Positions 56,840-64,000 of a stretch of DNA of 64,000 bases are shown here, in pieces. Both the position numbers and the translations under genes were made by a program. The stretch is from contig CM051521.1 in NCBI GenBank assembly GCA_028015205.1, forward strand, positions 121,280,614-121,344,613, in the 5' to 3' direction. Origin of the DNA: Mytilisepta virgata. Its lineage: Eukaryota > Mollusca > Bivalvia > Mytilida > Mytilidae. Positions within the stretch are counted from its first letter, which is position 1, and each line of letters opens with the position of its first letter. The notes under the pieces are model-generated. The model was given only the letters and a program-made list of their open reading frames with translations, searched no databases and was not told where the DNA came from.

Positions 56840-59480
56840 TATTTTCGTGGATAACAGAAGGTTATCCATATCATACACTGCAGAGATGTAAGGTATTTTA
56901 TTTTCATGGACAACTTCTGATACCTGTTTCATACAGTGAACATTTCATGGATAACCTTCTGAAACTGATATAATTCACTGAAGAGACGTAAGATATCTTA
57001 TGTTAATGGATAATATTTTAATAGCTATATCATACACTGCAGAGATTATAATGTTGGCACATTTTCATCGACAACTTCTCATACCCGTATAATACACTGA
57101 AGGGTCATACCGTAGGTTATTGTCATGGATAACCTTCTGAAACCAATACGAAACACTACAGATACGTAAGATTGCTTATTTTCAGACAAAATTCTAATAC
57201 CTGTACAATACACAACAGAGACGTAAGGTAGCTTATTTTCATGGATTAAATTTTAATACTTATATCATACACCGCAGAGACGTAGGTTAGCTTATTTTCA
57301 TGGATAACATTATCATATATAATCATAATACCTATATAAATATATATGAAGGGTCGTAAGATAGTTGATTTTCATGGACAACTTCTGATACCTATATAAT
57401 ACACTGCAGAGACGTAAGGTAGCTTATTTTCATTGATAACATTTTAATACCTATATCATACACTAGAGATACGTAAGGTAGCTTATTTTCGTGGATAACT
57501 TTCTCACACCTAAATAATACACTGCAGAGACGTAAGGTAGCTTATTTTCATAGATAACATTTTAATACCTATATCATACACTACATATACGTAAGGCAGC
57601 TTAGTTTCATAGATATAATTCTAATACTGCAGAGACGTAAGGTACCCTATTTACATTGATAACATTTTAATACCTATATCATACACTACAGCTACGTAAG
57701 GCAGCTTATTTTCATAGATATAATTCTTATACTACAGAGACGTAAGGTAGCTTATTTTAATGGATAACATTCTAATACTTTTATAATGTACTGAAGAGAC
57801 GTAAGGTAAATTATTTTCATAGTAACAATTCTAATAACTATATAATACACTACAGAGACGTAAGTAAGCTTATTTTCATGGATAATATTCTGATAAAGAA
57901 ATCTAAGGAAGCTTATTTTCATGGATATCATTTTAATACCTATATCATACACTACAGGGACGTAGGGTAGCTTATTTTCATAGATACAATTCTAATACTG
58001 CAGAGACTTAAGGTAGCTTATTTTCATAGATACAATTCTAATACCTACATAATACACTGCATAGATGTAAGGTAGCTTAATTTCATGGACAACTTCTGAT
58101 ACCTGTTTCATACACTGAACAGGCGTAGGGTAGCTTATTTTCATGGATAACTTTCTGAAACTTATATAATTCACTGAAGAGACGTAAGGTAGCTTATTTT
58201 AAAGGAAATATTTTAATAGCTATATCATACACTGAAGAGATGTAAGGTAGCACATTTTCGTGGACAACTTCTGATACCTGTATCATATATACACTGAAGG
58301 GTCGTAAGGTAGCTTATATTTATGGATAACCTTCTGACACAAATACGAAAGACTACAGACACGTAAGGTAGCTTAATTTCATAGACACAATTTTAATACC
58401 TATATAATACATTACAGCGATGTAAGGTAGCTTATTGTCATAGATACCATTCTAATACCTATCTGCACTGCACTGCAGAGACGTAAGGTAGCTTATTTTC
58501 ATGGATTAAATTTTAATACATGTACTTATACCATACACTGCAGAGCTTATGTTAGCTTATTTTCATGGATAGCATTCTAATACCTAAGTTATGCACTACA
58601 GAGGCGTAAGGTGGCTTATTTACATAGATACAATTGTAATACCTATATCATACACTGCAAATATTCAGATGCATCGATCTCAGAAATGAGTGGGTTTTAT
58701 GTTTAATTTATAACATTTAAATCCTATATCATACATTGAAGAGATGTAAGGTAGCCCATTTTCATGGACAACATCTGATACCTGTATCATATAATGAAGG
58801 ATCGTAAGGTAGCTTATTTTCTTGGATATCTTTCTGAAATCTATATCGTACAATACAGATACGTACTATGGTAGCTTATTTTCTTGGATATCCTTCTGAA
58901 ACCTATATCGTACAATACAGATACGTACCAAGGTAGCTTATTTTCAAAGACATAACATTCTAATACCTATATAATGCACTGCAGAGACGTAAGTAAGCTT
59001 ATTTTTCATGAATAACATTCTAATAACAATCTCATACACTGTAGAGACGTAAGGTAGCTTATTTTCTTGGATACAATTTTAATACCACAACTGCAGAAAC
59101 GTACGGTATCTTCTTCTGATACCTATATAATAGCTGCAGAGGGTAAGATCGCGGCGTATTTTTATGGATAGCATTCTAATTCCTGTATCATACACTGCAA
59201 AAATTTAATTGATAGCTAATTTTTATTGATAAAATTCTGATACTTATATTATATAATGAAGAGACCTAAGGTAGCTTATTTACATATTTCTGATACCTGT
59301 ATCATACACTGAATGGTCGTAATGTAGCTTATTTTCATAGACAACCTCTGGTAGTTATATAATACACTGCAGAGACGTAAGGGAGCTTAGTTTCAAGCAT
59401 TACATTATAATACCTATATCATACACTGCAGAGATGCAAGGTATCTTTTTTCATGGATAACATTTTAATACCTTAAAAAA
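56840..59480 (-). repeat. 59-bp satellite, reverse block (diverged)
   Basis: Units read GTAAGGTAGCTTATTTTCAT, then GGATAAC, the reverse complement of the forward-block core, with CACTGCAGAGACGTAAGGTA and ATACCTATATCATACACT. Units vary in length and sequence far more than in the forward block. About 40 units. Confidence 0.88.
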
Positions 59481-59536
59481 AATTGATAAATTTTCCATGA
59501 AAACTTTAATCATGGTAAAAGGGGAACAACTGGAAT

Positions 59537-59590
59537 AAGATAAGATAAGATAAGATAAGATAAGATAAGATAAGATAAGATAAGATATTT
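59537..59590. repeat. (GATAA)n microsatellite, probably a retroposon tail
   Basis: About ten GATAA units are followed on the plus strand by TATTTTATTTCCTAATCATA. Read on the minus strand it is an AATAAAATA signal followed by (TTATC)n, the look of a retroposon 3-prime end whose body would extend toward 59,900. The body itself is not recognisable. Confidence 0.6.
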
Positions 59591-60278
59591 TATTTCCTAA
59601 TCATAGGGCTCATAACAAGCATGTAATCACATAAAGTAAAAATAAAAAGCCTTTCTCTCCCACTCGCATACACTCACACATACAACTATCGTTCTGATTA
59701 AGGATGATTGATTTAACAATACAACATGTAAATGAAAAATAAAATACAGACACAAATGTATTTTTATTTATTTTTTTTTTTATGAGGAGAGTCAGTTGCC
59801 TACATTGTATATATGGAACGAAGGATAACTCTTACTGCCCAAAAAAGAGAGAAAAAAAATCAAGTATAATGTGACAATGAACTGGTGAAGACTATAAATA
59901 AGTTTTATAAGTTTCAGTTAAGCAAATATTTAGTTTCTCAGTGTGTAAAATGAGGATAGCAATTCACATAATTTTTATTAGTTTTTTTGAAGGTAGCAAA
60001 GTTTCATAGCTATTGTTCGGAACACCTCTATGGTTCAGCAAAACTGCATTCCGAACGACGAAAAGTAGCTTAATTTCACGGTAGCTTAATTTAATACGAC
60101 ACCGGTATATATAGTAATATCTTTCAAGTATACTGATGTAAATCCTCATGTCTGTATGCTGACAGACCTTTACTTAGGTGGCCAGTCTTATTAGAGACGT
60201 CAAGTACATATATTTTGAAGTGACATATCTTGAGAAACATGACTGAAAGTTAAATCATCTTTTTTTTATTATCATTTA
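59591..60278. other. Non-coding stretch upstream of the HSPA12-like exon
   Basis: No gene seen. There is a poly-T run near 59,770. It should include an intron end for the HSPA12-like gene, or its promoter if the acceptor at 60,279 is not used. Confidence 0.45.
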
Positions 60279-60291
60279 GCGGAATATTACA

Positions 60292-60600
60292 ATGGCTTCT
60301 TCGTCAGAAGACAACACTTTGGTAGTTGCGGCATTAGACTTCGGGACGACATATTCAGGTTATGCCTTTTCTTTCCGAAATAAGCCATTTGAAATCTTTG
60401 CCAACCACCAGTGGGACAGTGGAAAATACAACTTAAGTTCTATGAAGACACCAACATCTGTTTTGAGGAACAAGGAAAATCCAGAGGACTATTTTTTCGG
60501 ATACGAAGCAGAAAACGAGTTTGCAGATATCCAGGCTGACAATGAAGGGGACAATTATTTCTTCTTTGAAAGATTTAAAATGGCTCTTCATTTACGTAAG
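60292..60600 (+). CDS. HSPA12-like Hsp70 family protein, first coding exon
   Basis: The frame starts MASSSEDNTLVVAALDFGTT, and the ALDFGTTYSGYAFSF stretch is the first ATP-phosphate loop of the Hsp70 fold in its HSPA12 form (Y-S-G-Y-A-F rather than the N-S-V of classical Hsp70). PTSVL and FFERFKMALH are also HSPA12-like. The likely donor site is AAG|GTAAGC at 60,600/60,601; a 3-prime splice site TTATTATCATTTAG|CGG ends at 60,280. The product would be a cytosolic ATP-binding chaperone-like protein. Later exons are not visible in the window, and the next 3 kb is a DIRS element on the other strand. The gene may continue beyond the window, or this may be a lone exon fragment. Confidence 0.85.
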
Positions 60601-61480
60601 GTAAGCTAGTCACAAATTTATTCATGTCAGTCATCCCGAAATCCCAGAGGTGAAAGACCTTGAATGACCCAAGATTCCATGTGCATTCGATACTCTATAA
60701 TTAGATGAGGAACAGCTTATAAACCGGAATCTTTCTATCATACTAATGCACGTGTGCCTATCGAAATACTAATTTAAAATAGTGATAAATCAAAGGTCAA
60801 CTGACACAAGTATAAAGAATCTGTATCGAACATTATCTGTGTGTGTGTGTTAAAACTGTAAAAGCAATTATCTATTTAGATCATTGATAAAGTAATTCGA
60901 AAGTAATAAATATGTCTCATCTGCGACTCTCCTAGTCGGAAAATCAAGTACTTTTAAACATACTACTTATTTATAATAATGGACATATCTGTTGACAAGA
61001 AGTTTGTTAAAAAAACGAATTTATTCAATATATACCCGTCATTTCGAAGGAACACAGCATGGTTCCCAGGGAGCACAGCATGGCTCCCAATTGCTTTAGA
61101 CAGCACAGCATGGCTGCCGAACGAGTTGAACTGACGGTGGTGATGAGACAACTGAATTCTTGGGGGAATAAATGAAATTTGGTTTATAGATCCAGACAAT
61201 AAAATTTCATTAATGTCCAAAAGCTCAGATGAGAATCAGCTGAGTGCCCCAAGGATGGTTTGGCCTTCAATATATCAACGATAATATAACATGCTTCAAA
61301 GACAAGTAGAATTAACAACTAAAACTAAATATAAGCATATTAATATACAAAAGTAAAAACTTCTATACTACACAATGAGTATATACAAATGTACAAATTT
61401 TCAAAATTCAGTTAAACTTTGTTCAGCATATTTAATAAAAGTTGGAGAAATCTTGATATATCTACAATCACTTTCAGAAT
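60601..61480. other. Intron or spacer after the HSPA12-like exon
   Basis: No second exon is recognised. AGCACAGCATGGCTCCC or a near variant occurs three times at 61,045-61,125. A (GT)n run is at 60,837-60,850. The DIRS-type coding region starts at 61,482. Confidence 0.5.
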
Positions 61481-61481
61481 T

Positions 61482-62075
61482 TCATCGACCCAGTACTTTG
61501 ATCATATGATCTTCTATGCGTGCCCTCCCTGCACTAGTTACGGCACATGATCTGAAAGAATGACCATTATACAAGTTTGGGTCATAACCGCAAAGTTCTA
61601 AAACAATCTTCAATTTAACTGGAAAAAATTGTCTGGTTAAAGCTTCCTTTTTCCCTGTTATAAAAAGCGGATCGGATGGAAACCCAACCCCAAATTCTGA
61701 CTGCCTAATACCTAGATATCTCTTTAAAGCAAAGAGAGGGCAAATAGAGTTATTTATATTAAAAAGTTTAATATCTATTCCTTTCCGGAATGGATCAGTT
61801 TTAGACACTTTAAGTCTGAGAATAGCATGATCAATCTTAAAAATAATATCAGATATGCACAGGCTAGTTAAAAGGTCAAATTTATCGGCATTCATGATGG
61901 TAAATTAGCCACATCTCAAAAAAGCAAAAAACGCAACTACAAGCTGTTTCTATTAAACAATCAATATACTTATTATACACGCCCTTTCTCAGTCTGAGGC
62001 AAATTTGCTGTAAAATTGGAAAAGTAATTGGCAACCTAGTTCTAGTTTGTGAACCTTGTATGCGTTTAACAAATT
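61482..62075 (-). pseudogene. DIRS tyrosine recombinase remnant
   Basis: An N-terminal piece in one frame (about 61,900-62,075) reads RIQGSQTRTRLPITFPILQQ, the usual beginning of the DIRS/Ngaro recombinase. The 137-residue frame 61,482-61,895 has LRLKVSKTDPFRKGIDIKLF, the box II arginine and histidine in YNGHSFRSCAVTSAGRARIE and ends with MIKVLGR. The nucleophile tyrosine should follow LGRW within about 15 residues; the frame ends just at LGR, so it is lost or shifted. This enzyme would close the circular cDNA and integrate it. Confidence 0.8.
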
Positions 62076-62109
62076 TTAAATCAGGGTAAGTCTCGGTAAA
62101 AATTCACCT

Positions 62110-62480
62110 AAAGACGTTTCTAGAGGATTATGACATCCTGACTTCAAATGAGCATGTCTAATACCACATAAATAAAGTTTATAGTAGAATGTTTAAGTTT
62201 CAAAACTTTAAAACAGTGTGCTACAAAGTAAATGAGTACGTCATCTGATATTAGAGGTAGATCATGTGAATTATAGTCAATTATATGTAATACCATTCAG
62301 CAACAAAAATCTAATAAAGTGAGAAAAACCTATATTACACAACGATCTTGTTGTATTAGCAACAACATGTGTCCATAATTGTTCGACTGTTTCATTCAAC
62401 ACCACATTACGTCGTAGACACCACGTTAACTGTCGCATAAGCGTCATTATCTCGATACATTTTGATCTTCCTTTTTTCAC
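62110..62480 (-). pseudogene. DIRS linker between RNase H and recombinase
   Basis: The minus-strand frame 62,277-62,480 (MKKGRSKCIEIMTLMRQLTW, then NVVLNETVEQLW) corresponds to the region following RNase H in DIRS proteins. It is followed by poorly readable sequence with stops. Confidence 0.45.
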
Positions 62481-62538
62481 AATTGCTACGGTAGCTTCAT
62501 TGTCACAATGAAAGAGAATGTTCTTGCATTTCCATCTT

Positions 62539-63138
62539 TTACCCCATAAAAGAGCAGCTACTACTAATCGGATATAGTTCTAGAAATGCCATTGATAACG
62601 ATTTATCGTTTAAAGAAGGTAATTCTTTTGGCCATGTCGAGCAAAACCATTTTCCTTGATAATAAACTCCGTACCCAATAGTGGAAGAAGCGTCGGTGTA
62701 TAGTTGCATATCGATGTTAGAAGTGTAATTAGAGTCGTAAAACATGTTTATTGTGTTCCAATGATGTAAAAATCGGAGCCAAAATTCTAAGTCAACTCGA
62801 CATTCCGTACGCAAATTTACATAGAAATGCATTTCTTTATCCTTAGTGGATAATTTGATAAGATAGGAAACAAAAGATCTACCTGACACAATAACACGTG
62901 ATGCAAAATTCAAATGGCCTAATAGTTGAAGTAATCCTCTTTTCGTACATGTTGACTTTTGAAGAATGGAATTTATAAATTTGCAAATTCTTTCTTCTTT
63001 GTTCGCAGGTAATCTAGCCTCTAATTTATCTGTCTCTAACACAATACCAAGATACTCAATGCACGTTAGTGGGCCCATGGTTTTGTTTGCCGCAAGTGGA
63101 ACATTTAATCGATTGAATAGCATGGTCATTAACGCCAT
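62539..63138 (-). pseudogene. DIRS RT connection and RNase H
   Basis: The 199-residue frame has MGPLTCIEYLGIVLETDKLEA (the DIRS 'GP...EYLGI' block), LPANKEERICKFI, LLQLLGHLNFASRVI and, as the RNase H start, YTDASSTIGYGVYYQGKWF. These are all typical of the DIRS RT-RNase H unit. The frame ends at 62,539; RNase H continues partly in other frames toward 62,480. Confidence 0.8.
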
Positions 63139-63139
63139 T

Positions 63140-63625
63140 GTTCTTTCAGCATCGAATTCTGGAGGTCAATAGTAAGGAAGTAATGTAGAATATGTTTTAC
63201 TTCGTAATTATGTTCTGCTATAAAACAACTCGCTGTGGAAATATTGTCAAATATTCTTGGGCTACTACGGCATCCGAATGACAATCGCACATAAAAATAA
63301 TAAAAAGATTTCTATTTAAAACAAAATAATGGCTATTGACTCGGTGACACGGGACATATTTTAAATGCATTTTGAATGTCGAACTTACAGAGTTTTGTCC
63401 CTTTTCCGTATTTGGTAATGACACGGATTGCGTCATCTATCTTGACATACGAGCATAAATCTTTGTCTATAAGGTCGTTAATAATAACGTTTTTATCGTT
63501 GTCTGACGCGGACAAGTCTAAAATAAGCCGCTTTTTGTTAGAATATTTACCCTCAGCAACTCCCAACGGACTTACTCGATAATCATCAAAAGGTAAATGA
63601 TCGAACGGACCATATATGAAACCAT
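63140..63625 (-). pseudogene. DIRS reverse transcriptase remnant with altered catalytic box
   Basis: It reads FIYGPFDHLPFDDYRVSPLG, KRLILDLSASDND, the aspartate block KFDIQNAFKICPVSPSQ and, after a frame change, LSFGCRSSPRIFDN. The catalytic box that should be L-D-D-F-L in DIRS RTs reads HILHYFLTID. The two aspartates are thus replaced by H-Y, which would kill polymerase activity. Confidence 0.75.
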
Positions 63626-63629
63626 TTTA

Positions 63630-63935
63630 TGATAATCGTAGAATTTTGGGCCATAAAAATTGCTGATGTCAATGTTTCTTCTTCATAAGCATCTAGTTCG
63701 TCTTTCTGGATATGTTTTTTACATAATTCTTTTGTATTTGCCGAAAGCTTTGATGAATTCCTGAATGGTCAGTGTACAGTTTAATCTGATATCGGCTTTC
63801 CCTGGGAGATTTACCTCAATGCTGTCAGCAATTACGGTATGCGATTGTGGGCATTCATAATTAGGAATAAGTAAAGCAGCAATATTTACATCCTTACCGT
63901 CAATTATCTGTCGCTACAGGGAAGAAGACACAATA
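63630..63935 (-). pseudogene. DIRS ORF1-like remnant before the RT
   Basis: The minus-strand frame reads IDGKDVNIAALLIPNYECPQ, then VIADSIEVNLPGKADIRLN and LTIQEFIKAFGKYKRIMCKK. This is a well-formed protein stretch in a frame other than the RT. Position just before the RT suggests DIRS Gag or the RT leader. It has no ATG in the visible part and no known motif. Confidence 0.5.
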
Positions 63936-64000
63936 TCTATGTTGTTGAAATCGTCGGATCTGGCTCCCTTGTTTATTACTACGGGTAAACAATTCTCCAG

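Larger units (their letters stand above)
61482..64000 (-). mobile_element. Degraded DIRS-type (tyrosine recombinase) retrotransposon, open at the window edge
   Basis: On the minus strand, from 64,000 down: a Gag-like or ORF1 remnant, RT, RNase H and a tyrosine recombinase. RT plus RNase H plus tyrosine recombinase without an integrase is the mark of DIRS elements. Several frameshifts break it. The terminal repeats could not be identified, and the upstream part is cut by the window edge. Confidence 0.85.

Noticed and set aside
60963..61220. 85-residue minus-strand frame with repeated SHAVL phrases
   Set aside because: It contains a short AGCACAGCATGG triplication and no domain. More likely part of the DIRS untranslated end or intron.

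Overview
The window looks like genomic DNA of a marine mollusc, most likely a bivalve. It is AT-rich, almost free of host genes and dominated by repeats. It has degenerate TTAGGG-type repeats, mollusc-style interspersed repeats (the 'CACTTGGCGTCCGT', 'GACCGC' and 'GGGGAGACAT' families) and the first coding exon of an HSPA12-type Hsp70 gene, a family expanded in bivalves. The species call is inference. No tRNA, rRNA or prokaryotic genes were seen.

Layout. 0-3.5 kb: tandem repeats (146-bp and about 155-bp periods) and a 0.9-kb element with terminal inverted repeats. 3.7-7.2 kb: a decayed LINE with endonuclease, reverse transcriptase and C-terminal tail. Its 3-prime end, with an (AAAG)n tail, reappears at 41.13-41.21 kb. 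7.19-41.13 kb: the main discovery candidate, an originally about 11-kb, nearly full-length palindrome. It has 5.8-kb and 5.2-kb arms and a 16-nt loop at 13,016-13,031. Its ends are 5-prime AG...CT and it is flanked by the 6-bp duplication TATTTG. Each arm carries a cluster of promoter-like motifs at the outer end, a large GCTCAT-type higher-order array, a cassette of small zinc-protein ORFs pointing outward, and telomere-like repeats next to the loop.

The right arm was hit twice: by a BEL/Pao retrotransposon (13,128-18,915, duplication ACTAG) and by a Gypsy retrotransposon (19,667-36,759, duplication TGAA). The Gypsy element has an unusual 8.8-kb leader. The leader holds a Helitron-like element with a 135-bp tandem array, and that array is split by a unit with identical 458-bp direct repeats. 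This gives up to five levels of nesting.

41.2-48.4 kb: a mosaic of interspersed repeats, a 37-bp array with long G runs, and an inverted pair of CGAAACGCAACG minisatellites. 48.4-59.5 kb: a 59-bp dimeric satellite that occurs in opposite orientations either side of about 3 kb containing a tRNA-derived SINE. Two blocks of AAGATATCTT palindromes lie in or beside the satellite, and one is bounded by perfect 33-bp inverted repeats. 60.3 kb: the HSPA12-like exon. 61.5-64 kb: a degraded DIRS-type retrotransposon on the minus strand with RT, RNase H and tyrosine recombinase.

The genes do not form a host pathway. The retroelements carry their own replication modules, and most are broken. The palindrome cassette is the only coding content that matches no family I can name.
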